Assembly: GCA_019234745.1 (NCBI GenBank)
Contig: JAFAKZ010000374.1
Span: forward strand, 1-6,817
Direction: 5' to 3'
Origin: Burkholderiales bacterium
GTDB lineage: Bacteria; Pseudomonadota; Gammaproteobacteria; Burkholderiales; Chitinimonadaceae
Length of the DNA: 6,817 nucleotides
A program made the translations under genes and the position numbers. The notes below the pieces were generated by a model. It saw only the letters and a program-made list of their open reading frames with translations, searched no databases and was not told the DNA's origin. Positions 1-6,572 of this stretch are shown in pieces. Position 1 is the stretch's first letter, and the number at the start of each line of letters is the position of its first letter.

Positions 1-80
1 TACGCTCCGCACGCCAGCAAGGCGGCCAGAAGCCAAAAACGCAAATAGCGACGAAGCTGCAACCGGACCGGCACGACCAT
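1..80 (-). CDS. Start of a probable lipoprotein or other exported protein (5' partial)
   Basis: Only the first 26 residues are inside the window. They read as a signal peptide: a short N-terminus with Arg6, Arg10, Arg11 and Arg14, then a hydrophobic run FWLLAALLA ending in Cys24-Gly-Ala. LLAC at residues 21-24 fits a permissive lipobox, so signal peptidase II cleavage before Cys24 and a lipid-anchored envelope protein are plausible. Leu at position -2 is not the most typical residue, and a simple membrane anchor remains possible. The start is well supported: a consensus AGGAGG (complement of 90-95) lies 9 nt before the ATG. The gene follows the glutathione transferase on the same strand after 150 nt and probably has its own promoter in that gap. 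The mature protein lies outside the window, so no function can be given. Confidence 0.72.
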   Translation of the reverse strand, partial: MVVPVRLQLRRYLRFWLLAALLACGA

Positions 81-183
81 GGCGGCGTTCCTCCTGCCGA
101 GATACGCCGATCCGTTGCGTTGACACTTCTTAGGATGATCGGCGGACATCTATACGCTTGGGCACATCATCACTTGCAGTTTC

Positions 184-211
184 ATCATAAGGGAGATTGT
201 GCACTGCGCAA
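184..211 (-). promoter_or_regulatory. Candidate sigma70-type promoter for the gene leaving the left edge
   Basis: On the minus strand, TTGCGC (complement of 206-211) is followed after 16 nt by TATGAT (complement of 184-189). This is a good -10 box with a weak -35 box. It sits in the 150-nt gap between the end of the glutathione transferase gene and the start of the lipoprotein-like gene. It would give a leader of roughly 95 nt ending in the AGGAGG ribosome site. This is a pattern match only; no operator is evident. Confidence 0.3.
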
Positions 212-230
212 GGTCGCGCGCGGTCGCCCA

Positions 231-935
231 TCAGGGTGCCGACGGGATGGTCAACCCGCGCGCCACGGCCGCGCGCGCCGTGAATGCCTTCAGCGCCCGC
301 GCCACGTGCGGGAAGTCGCCGAAACCCACCAGCTCGCCAGCCTCGTAGAAGCCGATCAGGTTGCGCACCCAGGGGAAGGTCGCGATATCGGCAATGGTGT
401 AGCTATCACCCAACAGCCACTCTCGGTCAGTCAGCCGCTGCTCCAGTACACCGAGCAAGCGGCGAGACTCTGTCACGTAACGGTCGCGCGGGCGCTTGTC
501 CTCGAACTCGCGACCGGCGAACTTATGGAAGAAGCCCAGCTGCCCAAACATCGGTCCGACGCCCCCCATCTGGAACATCAGCCACTGTAGGGCCTCGTAG
601 CGCCCAGCCACAGTCGTCGGCAGGAATTGTCCGGTCTTCTCCGCCAGATAGAGCAGGATGGCGCCCGACTCGAACAGCGGTAGCGGCACACCGCCAGGGC
701 CATTCGGATCAAGGATGGCCGGAATCTTGCCGTTCGGGTTCAGCGAACGGAACTCAGCCGACATCTGGTCCTGCGCATCGAAGCTCACACGGTGCGCCTC
801 ATAGGGCAGCCCCGTCTCCTCCAGCATGATGGACACCTTCACGCCATTGGGCGTAGGCAGGGAATACAGCTGGATACGGTCAGGATGTTGCGCAGGCCAT
901 TTACGGGTAATGGGGAAGTCGCTGAGTGTTGTCAT
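231..935 (-). CDS. Glutathione S-transferase family protein, Nu-class (YfcG/YghU-like)
   Basis: This is a 234-residue cytosolic thioredoxin-fold GST. The N-terminal domain covers about residues 20-105. It contains SLPTPNG (25-31), which matches the region carrying the Thr and Asn of the YfcG active site; NGKIPAI (68-74) with the cis-Pro at 72; and ESGAILLYL (89-97), which holds the Glu-Ser pair that binds the glutamyl part of glutathione. The helical C-terminal domain covers about 110-225 and includes the folding-core motif IADIATFPW (181-189). There is no cysteine in the whole protein. This fits Nu-class enzymes, which in E. coli reduce disulfides using bound glutathione rather than a protein thiol. 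The roughly 20-residue N-terminal extension resembles other members of this group. No clear Shine-Dalgarno precedes the ATG, and no other in-frame start lies in the 30 nt upstream. The gene is divergent from the MCP pair. The in vivo substrate is unknown; disulfide reduction or peroxide/xenobiotic handling is inferred from the family. Confidence 0.93.
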   Translation of the reverse strand: MTTLSDFPITRKWPAQHPDRIQLYSLPTPNGVKVSIMLEETGLPYEAHRVSFDAQDQMSAEFRSLNPNGKIPAILDPNGPGGVPLPLFESGAILLYLAEKTGQFLPTTVAGRYEALQWLMFQMGGVGPMFGQLGFFHKFAGREFEDKRPRDRYVTESRRLLGVLEQRLTDREWLLGDSYTIADIATFPWVRNLIGFYEAGELVGFGDFPHVARALKAFTARAAVARGLTIPSAP

Positions 936-1048
936 GGTTTTCGCGTCGTTGATCCGGGGAATTGGGGCGGGTTGCTATGCAGCAGCGCAACCGGGTGGCG
1001 CGACCGGTGAACAAGCCGCCAACCATCCGAACACTGGCATAGAGTACC

Positions 1049-1069
1049 CAGGAACATCTATGGTTCCTG
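1049..1069. promoter_or_regulatory. Inverted repeat in the GST/MCP divergent intergenic region
   Basis: The repeat is CAGGAAC, 7 nt, then GTTCCTG: perfect 7-bp arms 52 bp upstream of the first MCP start. It sits in the 186-bp gap (936-1121) between the divergent GST and MCP genes and could be an operator or a small hairpin in the leader. The gap also holds a weaker 6-bp repeat (GGTTGC at 970-975, GCAACC at 987-992). An AGGGG ribosome site at 1111-1115 serves the MCP. I could not find a convincing sigma28, sigma54 or sigma70 promoter for either gene. Confidence 0.3.
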
Positions 1070-1121
1070 TGGGAGCCTATTTCAAGGCCCAACATCACCG
1101 CCTCGCACATAGGGGTCCGTC

Positions 1122-2756
1122 ATGAACGCATTCAACGACCTGCGCATTTCCGCGCGCCTGACCATCGCATTTTTCACCCTGCTCCTCCTGACCTGCCTCG
1201 TCGGCGGCATGGCGCTGTTCAAGATCGGCACGATCAACGACGCCATGGACAACGTGGGCGACCGTTGGCTACCCAGCGTGCGCGAGGTCCTGCAACTGCG
1301 CACCCATGTACTCGACCACCGTCTGCGTGAGACGCAGGCCGTGATCGCCACCAGCGAGCAGCGCGACAAGTTCCTCAAGCTGAAGGAAGAGCAGCTGCAG
1401 CGCTTCAAGGATGTGGCCGCCAAGTACGAGCCACTGATCCAATCAGCAGAAAGCCGCGCCGTCTACACCGATTTCCGGCAGAAATTCGACGTCTATCTCG
1501 GTGTCAGCGAGCAGATCGTCGCACTGGCCAAGGCCGACAAACGCGATGAGGCCGCGATACTCTCGCTGGGCGAAGGCATGAAGACCTTTCGCGCGGCCCT
1601 GCCGCTGCTCGACAAGCTGGTCGACGACAGCGTCAAGGGCAGCCAGGCTTCGCGCGCAGCGGCGCAGGCCGCCAGCAGTTCGGCGCGGATCAGCGTGGCT
1701 ACCATGCTCGCCGTTGCAATCGCTCTGGGCCTGTTGTTCGGCATGATCATCACCGGCAGCATCGTGCGGCCCATCCGCCAGTCCATCGATATCGCCAACC
1801 GGATCGCCGGCGGTGACCTGACCGGCCGCTTCCAGGGCAGCGAGCGCAATGAGACGGGCCAGATGCTCAACGCCCTGAGCGCCATGCAGGGTGCCTTGCG
1901 TACAACCATCGGCGCCATGAGCGAACACGCCCAGTCGCTCAGCACGGCCGCGGCCAGCATGGCCGATACCGCGCGCCAGGTATCTACCGAATCTGCCCTG
2001 CAAAGCGAAGCGGCCGCCACCATGGCCGCATCGGTCGAACAGCTCACCGTCAGCATCAACCACGTGAAGGACAACGCAGGCGACGCCCAGCAGGCATCGC
2101 TCAAAGCGGAATCGCTGTCACGCGACGGCGCCAAGGTCATCCGCGATGCCGCGGCCGTTATCCACGGCGTAGCGGAAGAGATCGGCGCCACGTCAAAGGT
2201 CATCGAAGCCCTGGGCGAGGAATCGCAACGCATCTCCAGCATCGTCGCCGTCATTCACGACGTTGCCGACCAGACCAACCTGCTGGCGCTGAATGCCGCC
2301 ATCGAAGCCGCCCGCGCAGGCGAGCAGGGGCGCGGCTTTGCCGTCGTGGCCGACGAGGTACGTAAGTTGGCCGAGCGCACGAGCGGCGCCACACGCGAGA
2401 TCACCGACATGATCGAGCGCATCCAGCAGCGGTCGAACGAATCCGTCAGCGGCATGGGCCGGGCCGTGGCAAAGGTCAATGACGGCGTTGCACTGGCCAA
2501 CCAGGCCGGCGCCTCCATCGGCGACATCGCCGACAGTGCCGTCATCGCGGAGCGCGCCGTGGGTGTCATTTCGTCGGCGCTGCAGGAACAAGCGAGCGCC
2601 AGCACGCAGATTGCGGGCAACGTCGAATGCATTGCCCAGATGACGGAAGAAAACAGCGCGGCAGCAAAGGCATCGGCCGATTCGGCGCGCGCGCTAAACG
2701 CGTTGGCAGACGAGATGCGGCGGGAAATCGCCCGCTTCCGCCTGCAAGCGAGCTGA
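1122..2756 (+). CDS. Methyl-accepting chemotaxis protein with 4-helix-bundle sensor (long hairpin class)
   Basis: This 544-residue inner-membrane chemoreceptor would signal through CheW and CheA. Order of parts: TM1 at about 13-34; an all-helical periplasmic sensor at about 35-188, of the 4HB_MCP type by length and helical pattern; TM2 at about 190-214; HAMP starting at IVRPI (214-218) and running to about 267; then the antiparallel signalling hairpin. The hairpin tip is at 378-420, with DQTNLLALNAAIEAARAGE (383-401) followed by GRGFAVVADEVRKLAERT (403-420). Sequence style and helix length suggest the 40-heptad class common in Pseudomonas and betaproteobacteria; this class call is inferred. 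The Ala/Ser/Glu-rich flanking helices carry likely CheR/CheB methylation sites. There is no C-terminal pentapeptide tether. A ribosome site AGGGG lies 6 nt before the ATG. The next MCP begins 31 nt downstream, so an operon is likely. The ligand cannot be deduced. Confidence 0.95.
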   Translation: MNAFNDLRISARLTIAFFTLLLLTCLVGGMALFKIGTINDAMDNVGDRWLPSVREVLQLRTHVLDHRLRETQAVIATSEQRDKFLKLKEEQLQRFKDVAAKYEPLIQSAESRAVYTDFRQKFDVYLGVSEQIVALAKADKRDEAAILSLGEGMKTFRAALPLLDKLVDDSVKGSQASRAAAQAASSSARISVATMLAVAIALGLLFGMIITGSIVRPIRQSIDIANRIAGGDLTGRFQGSERNETGQMLNALSAMQGALRTTIGAMSEHAQSLSTAAASMADTARQVSTESALQSEAAATMAASVEQLTVSINHVKDNAGDAQQASLKAESLSRDGAKVIRDAAAVIHGVAEEIGATSKVIEALGEESQRISSIVAVIHDVADQTNLLALNAAIEAARAGEQGRGFAVVADEVRKLAERTSGATREITDMIERIQQRSNESVSGMGRAVAKVNDGVALANQAGASIGDIADSAVIAERAVGVISSALQEQASASTQIAGNVECIAQMTEENSAAAKASADSARALNALADEMRREIARFRLQAS

Positions 2757-2787
2757 CTGGGCTCCCCTATTTCCATCTATTGCTCAC

Positions 2788-4323
2788 ATGCTTAATCACA
2801 TACGCATCGGCTGGCGCTTGGGTCTGGCATTCGGCGTACTACTGCTGCTTCTCGCTGGGGTCGCCAACCTAGGGCTAAGCCGACTCGCCGAGCTGAAGCA
2901 CGCCGTGAACGTCGTGGTGGAGGACCGCTACATCAAGGTCGCCATGGCCAACGCCATACGCGACGAAGTCAATCAGGTTGCCGTCGAATTGCGCAATAGC
3001 CTGCTGCAAACGAACGGCGCCGCACGCCAGGCCAGCTTGGCCGCAGCGCAGACACACCGGCAGCACATTACCGCCATGCTGGAGGATCTGCGGCGCATCA
3101 CCTACCTGCCGCAGGTCTTCGCCATCCTGGACCGCATCGCCGCCACGCGCGCGCGTGCCACCACACAGTTGGCGAATTTCGACCAACTCGTGCAGCAAGG
3201 CCGTGAGGTCGAGGCGCGCGACTATCTGCTGCAACAGTTGCAGCCCACCTTGCGCGAAGTATCGGACGAAACGACCGAGCTGGTAAGCGTGGAAGAAGGC
3301 GCCATGCACACCTATGTGGCGCGCGCCGACATGGCCTACGACGCCGCCCGGTCACGTGTACTCGGTATGGCTATCGCGGCCGTGCTGCTGGCCGCCGGAC
3401 TGGCCTACGCCGTCACACGCAGCATCACGCGGCCGCTGGCACGCGTCGTCGACATGGCCAGCCAGTTGGCCGAGGGTGACCTGGTCGTGCGTGCGGAGAC
3501 CTGCGGCCGTGACGAGACAGGCCGGCTGATTGCCGCCATGCAGGAAACAACTCGGCGCTTGGCGCAGATCATCGTCGAGGTACGCGATGCGGCCAAACTG
3601 GTCAGCCGCGCGTCCCGCCAGGTGTCCGACACGTCGCAGTTCATGGCCTCGCTATCGGCCCAGCAGGCGTCGAGCATCGAGGAAACGAGTGCCGCCGTGG
3701 AGCAGCTCACGGCCACCATCGCGCAGAATGCTGACCACGCCCGGACTACCGACGAGGTGGCCGCACGGGCAACGCACCAAGCCTGCGATGGCAGCCAGGT
3801 CGTACGCACGACCATGCACGCCATGCACACTATTGCCGACGAAATCGGTGTGATCGACGACATCGCCTACCTAACCAACCTGCTGGCGCTCAATGCCGCG
3901 ATCGAAGCGGCACGCGCCGGCCAGCACGGCAAGGGTTTCGCTGTCGTGGCAGCCGAGGTGCGCAAGCTGGCCGAACGCAGCCAGTCTGCCGCGCAGCGCA
4001 TCGGCAACGTTGCACGTGAAAGTGTAGGCATGGCGGAACGGGCGGGCAACCTGCTGGCAGAAATGGTGCCTTCCATCGAAAACACCTCGGCGCTCGTCAA
4101 GCAGATTGCCGACGCATCAATGGAGCAATCCACAGGAGTGGGTGAAATCTGCACGGCCATGGCGCAGCTCAACGTTGGCACCCAGCGCGGCGCGGCAACG
4201 GCCGAAGAGCTGGCCTCCACGGCCGAGGAGCTGAATGCCCAGGCCAGCCAGCTCGATCAGTTGATGAATGTGTTCCACCTGACGAGCGCCGAAGACCTGC
4301 CGCACACACTAGGGAGCCTCTGA
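2788..4323 (+). CDS. Methyl-accepting chemotaxis protein with 4-helix-bundle sensor (short hairpin class)
   Basis: This 511-residue inner-membrane chemoreceptor has TM1 at about 9-31, a helical periplasmic sensor at about 32-188 (4HB_MCP type), TM2 at about 190-209, HAMP from about ITRPL (213-217) to 265, and the signalling hairpin to about 492. The tip is at 354-397, with LTNLLALNAAIEAARAGQ (362-379) and KGFAVVAAEVRKLAERSQ (382-399). The AAEVRKLAERSQ form and the shorter helices suggest the 34-heptad class, unlike the upstream receptor. The residue before TN in the tip is Leu362, where Gln is almost invariant in the family. The ATG has no obvious Shine-Dalgarno, so translation may depend on the upstream gene, whose stop is 31 nt away. 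The last codons (Leu-Gly-Ser-Leu) and the TGA lie inside the palindromic repeat at 4309-4363, so the native C-terminus may have been changed by that element. Ligand unknown. Confidence 0.94.
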   Translation: MLNHIRIGWRLGLAFGVLLLLLAGVANLGLSRLAELKHAVNVVVEDRYIKVAMANAIRDEVNQVAVELRNSLLQTNGAARQASLAAAQTHRQHITAMLEDLRRITYLPQVFAILDRIAATRARATTQLANFDQLVQQGREVEARDYLLQQLQPTLREVSDETTELVSVEEGAMHTYVARADMAYDAARSRVLGMAIAAVLLAAGLAYAVTRSITRPLARVVDMASQLAEGDLVVRAETCGRDETGRLIAAMQETTRRLAQIIVEVRDAAKLVSRASRQVSDTSQFMASLSAQQASSIEETSAAVEQLTATIAQNADHARTTDEVAARATHQACDGSQVVRTTMHAMHTIADEIGVIDDIAYLTNLLALNAAIEAARAGQHGKGFAVVAAEVRKLAERSQSAAQRIGNVARESVGMAERAGNLLAEMVPSIENTSALVKQIADASMEQSTGVGEICTAMAQLNVGTQRGAATAEELASTAEELNAQASQLDQLMNVFHLTSAEDLPHTLGSL

Positions 4324-4363
4324 TTAAGTATCCGGGTCGAATACTCAATCAGAGGCTCCCTGG
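4309..4363. repeat. Palindromic repeat, copy 1 (MITE-like hairpin)
   Basis: Arms at 4311-4331 and 4341-4361 are reverse complements over 21 bp with one mismatch, around a 9-nt loop CCGGGTCGA. The end sequence is GGAGCCTCTGATTAAGTA. It is flanked by CTAG on the left (4309-4312) and CTGG on the right (4360-4363). The same element, nearly identical in its arms and related in its loop, recurs at 6573-6630. The ends resemble the IS5 terminal repeat (recalled as GGAAGGTGCGAATAAG), and IS5-group elements duplicate 4-bp YTAR targets, so a minimal transposon relic is inferred. It fills the gap between convergent genes and overlaps the stop codon of the second MCP. It may fold in RNA and act as a two-way transcript end, but there is no T-run on either strand, so it is not a standard intrinsic terminator. 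Confidence 0.85.
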
Positions 4364-4380
4364 CGCAGTAGGTGCCCCAG

Positions 4381-5316
4381 CTACCGCCCCGCCGCCCACG
4401 CATGCCGCATAGCGATCCCGCAGCGCGCACTACGCAGATAGGCGCCGGGCTCCAGCGACACGCGCGCCAGCACGCCGTAGCTGCTGCGGTCGGCTGTGAT
4501 CCACGGGTAGAAGCCGAACATGCCGGGACTGCTGAACGCACCATCCTCGCCCGGCGCATCTTCAATCCAATGGTTGATGCTGTAGTGCCAGGCATAGGGA
4601 GAAGGACTCTCCGCCGCATCCGCGCACTGGCTCGGCAGCGTGCACACGGCGTGGCTGCCCAGCAGCTTCGCCATCTGCAGCTGGCCGTTCAGTATCTTGC
4701 GCAGGAAGGCGCCATAGACGGCCGGGGTCGTGCGCATGCCGCCAGCAGGCTGGGGGGCTACATAGTCGACATCCAGGCCCAGCGTCTCCTGCAGGTCACG
4801 ACTCAAAGCCACCGTATCCATGCCACCCAGGCCTAGATCGTGCGCCAGTTGCTGGTCGTGCCCGCCGTTGTAGCTAAACTTTCCGACATGTGCCTCGTTG
4901 CGCCGCCCGTTGCCACCGCGGTCAAGACAGGCATCGATGGTACTGGCACCGGCACAACCGAATGGGTTGAGCCCGTCGTAGCCGGACTTCATCTCCAGCG
5001 CATCGAGTTGCGCTGCCGTCAGCTGGCCCTGCGTCTTCTCAGCTACATAGGCGCCAAATAGCCATTTGGATGCCGATGCGACGCGGATGGGCCGCTGGGC
5101 CGAGATCATGCGCCCCGATTGGCCACTCGCTAGTACACCACCCGCGTTGCCGATCTCCCAGTAATAGTCGCCCAGGCCCTTACAGGCTGCGGCGCTGGCC
5201 AGCGTCGCCTCCACCGCTTGACGCCGTGTGTCCGTAGCGCCGTCCGATACCGCCAGCGCAAGGCTCGAGGCCAGCGCCAACAAGCACAGCCGGATTGGCG
5301 ACTGCGTGCGCCTCAT
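4381..5316 (-). CDS. Secreted serine hydrolase, beta-lactamase/DD-peptidase-like (SxxK)
   Basis: The start used here gives 311 residues. Its ATG overlaps the TGA of the upstream HD-GYP-like gene as ATGA and has GGAG 5 nt upstream. An ATG 33 nt earlier is open, but the sequence before residue 1 does not look like a signal peptide. Residues 1-27 form a Sec signal (two Arg, then CLLALASSLALA), with cleavage likely after Ala22 or Ala27. S81-A-S-K84 is the expected nucleophile/base motif of the penicillin-binding-like fold, and FSYNGGHDQ (147-155) is the likely second motif around Tyr149. The third motif, normally K-T-G or H-x-G, is not obvious; the best counterpart is S263-P-G in SPGMFGFYPW. The six mature cysteines (45, 121, 130, 225, 231, 299) suggest disulfides in the periplasm. 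A peptidase, esterase or beta-lactamase role is possible, and the substrate is unknown. It ends 18 bp from the palindromic repeat. Confidence 0.82.
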   Translation of the reverse strand: MRRTQSPIRLCLLALASSLALAVSDGATDTRRQAVEATLASAAACKGLGDYYWEIGNAGGVLASGQSGRMISAQRPIRVASASKWLFGAYVAEKTQGQLTAAQLDALEMKSGYDGLNPFGCAGASTIDACLDRGGNGRRNEAHVGKFSYNGGHDQQLAHDLGLGGMDTVALSRDLQETLGLDVDYVAPQPAGGMRTTPAVYGAFLRKILNGQLQMAKLLGSHAVCTLPSQCADAAESPSPYAWHYSINHWIEDAPGEDGAFSSPGMFGFYPWITADRSSYGVLARVSLEPGAYLRSARCGIAMRHAWAAGR

Positions 5317-6434
5317 TCGTTCTCCACCACCTCGCTGGCATCGAGGCAAGTAAAGCAGAACTCGCGCGCTGCCTCGCCCCAGATGGCGTCGAGATCCACC
5401 TCGCCCAGCAAATCGGTCGGCCCCAGCGAAGCACGGATGTTGTCGGCAGGCTCGCGCGTGTCACACAGCTTAGGCGGGTCGATGGGCGTCCCAAGCGGCG
5501 CGATCAAGCTACATACCCAGGGCGCGTCGATCTGGTCGCTCTGATTGCAGACGACACCAATCTCTCCGCTGCGCAGCAACACCACGCTGCCCACGGGGTA
5601 GACACCAAGGGCGCGGATGAAATGGGATGCGAGCAAGGCATCGAAATGCTGCCCACGCTCGATCAGCAGGTCGCGCAGCACGGAGCGCGAATTACCCGCG
5701 TACTCGTCTTCCGGCCGCGCAATGCGCTCGCAATATAGGTCGGCCAAGGCCACCAGCTGCCCCGCGATCACGAGGGTATCAGTGGTTCGTTGGCGGTATT
5801 CGGTGCGCATGGCCAAGGTCGCGTATTCCAACACGGCCAGCCAGTTGGCGTCCTGAATACCCAAGGCTTGCAGGCGGGTAGGCAGGTTGCCGGCGTGGTC
5901 GGCGATGCGCGCCACCATCGAGCCATCATCTGGTGCTGCAGCCAGCTCGGGCAGGTGCAAGGTCAGCGCCGCGGCCAGTACAGCCTGCCGCAATCGATCA
6001 TCCAGCCCCATGCTGTGCATGACGGCCTGCACGAAGCAAGCGGTATGTATCGCGTGTCGTGCCGGCGTCGTTGGCTCGCGCGCCAGCATGACGCAAGCGA
6101 TCATCACGTCCTTGCTGCGCGCCCAACCGGCATTGATCAGGCTCACCACGCGGTTGACGGCTCCCGCGACACCCGCACCCGGTTCGGGCGCCGCGTACAC
6201 CTGGTCGAGGAGAGAGATGGATTGCGCCAGACAGGCTCGCACGCTGGGCGGCTCCAGCCGGCGCTGAAGGCGCAGGTCCATAAACAGGCCCGTGTCTACC
6301 AGTTGGCGCCATTCGGCGTCATTGCGCAGCACGGTGTTGATGCGCAACACGACGGCGCCGGTGGCTGAATATAGGTCGCAGGGCAGTGCCGCCCCGTGGG
6401 GAATGTCGTCCAGGCGGATACGACGGCGGACCAT
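5313..6434 (-). CDS. Degenerate HD-GYP-type protein, probably catalytically inactive
   Basis: This 373-residue cytoplasmic protein starts with a region (about 6-55, with IPHGAALPCDLYSATGAVVL at 11-30) like the N-terminus of betaproteobacterial HD-GYP proteins. An HD-like helical domain follows at about 105-275 and then the usual tail (VYPVGSVVLLRSGEIGVV, 278-295). HD-GYP enzymes hydrolyse cyclic di-GMP at a metal centre. Here the early histidines (127, 130), His180 and Asp232 remain. The HD pair reads His160-Leu161, the HHE position reads EYA (203-205), and the GYP loop is absent (LAMRTEYRQRTTDT, 207-220). Catalysis is therefore unlikely; a binding or scaffold role is inferred. The ATG is the only start: an in-frame TAA lies 6 nt upstream, and family homology begins right after the ATG, so it is not truncated. 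The stop overlaps the serine hydrolase start, giving translational coupling. The ribosome site is weak, and a short ORF immediately upstream may help initiation. Confidence 0.85.
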   Translation of the reverse strand: MVRRRIRLDDIPHGAALPCDLYSATGAVVLRINTVLRNDAEWRQLVDTGLFMDLRLQRRLEPPSVRACLAQSISLLDQVYAAPEPGAGVAGAVNRVVSLINAGWARSKDVMIACVMLAREPTTPARHAIHTACFVQAVMHSMGLDDRLRQAVLAAALTLHLPELAAAPDDGSMVARIADHAGNLPTRLQALGIQDANWLAVLEYATLAMRTEYRQRTTDTLVIAGQLVALADLYCERIARPEDEYAGNSRSVLRDLLIERGQHFDALLASHFIRALGVYPVGSVVLLRSGEIGVVCNQSDQIDAPWVCSLIAPLGTPIDPPKLCDTREPADNIRASLGPTDLLGEVDLDAIWGEAAREFCFTCLDASEVVENE

Positions 6435-6440
6435 GATGGC

Positions 6441-6506
6441 TTACCTTCGCCCGACGACAATAGTCTGCAACACATCGTGCCGCCGATTGCAGATTCGCGT
6501 GCGCAT
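6441..6506 (-). CDS. Candidate 21-residue leader ORF
   Basis: The ORF reads MRTRICNRRHDVLQTIVVGR followed by one more Arg and TAA. A consensus AGGAGG (complement of 6517-6522) lies 10 nt upstream of its ATG, much better than the site before the HD-GYP-like gene. Its TAA is 6 nt before that gene's ATG and in the same frame, so terminating ribosomes could reinitiate. The peptide has no recognisable family and six arginines. It could be a leader peptide, a relic of a longer N-terminus, or chance. Evidence is limited to the ribosome site and spacing. Confidence 0.35.
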   Translation of the reverse strand: MRTRICNRRHDVLQTIVVGRR

Positions 6507-6572
6507 GATGCGCTGTCCTCCTGATTGCCCAGCTTTTGCGTGACGAGGCCGGGTTATTTGCTTTGGTGTCAG

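Noticed and set aside
120..829. Plus-strand frames opposite the glutathione transferase gene
   Set aside because: They are Arg/Pro/His-rich shadows of a well-supported minus-strand gene.
1071..1087. GGGAGCCTATTTCAAGG upstream of the first MCP as a third half-copy of the palindrome
   Set aside because: Only the first 8 bases match contiguously and there is no second arm; this is within chance for a window of this size.
1443..2254. Long minus-strand open frames (206 and 253 codons) opposite the first MCP
   Set aside because: They are antisense to a clearly recognised gene, have low-complexity Ala/Ser/Arg-rich or His/Gly/Asp-rich composition and no family features. They are expected by-products of GC-rich coding DNA.
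5314..5349. Upstream start at 5349 for the serine hydrolase (322 residues)
   Set aside because: It would put 11 unrelated residues before the signal peptide. The ATG at 5316 has GGAG at good spacing and the typical ATGA coupling.
5790..6368. 192-codon plus-strand open frame opposite the HD-GYP-like gene
   Set aside because: It is Gln/His/Arg-rich with no recognisable motif or ribosome site, while the minus-strand frame has clear homology features.
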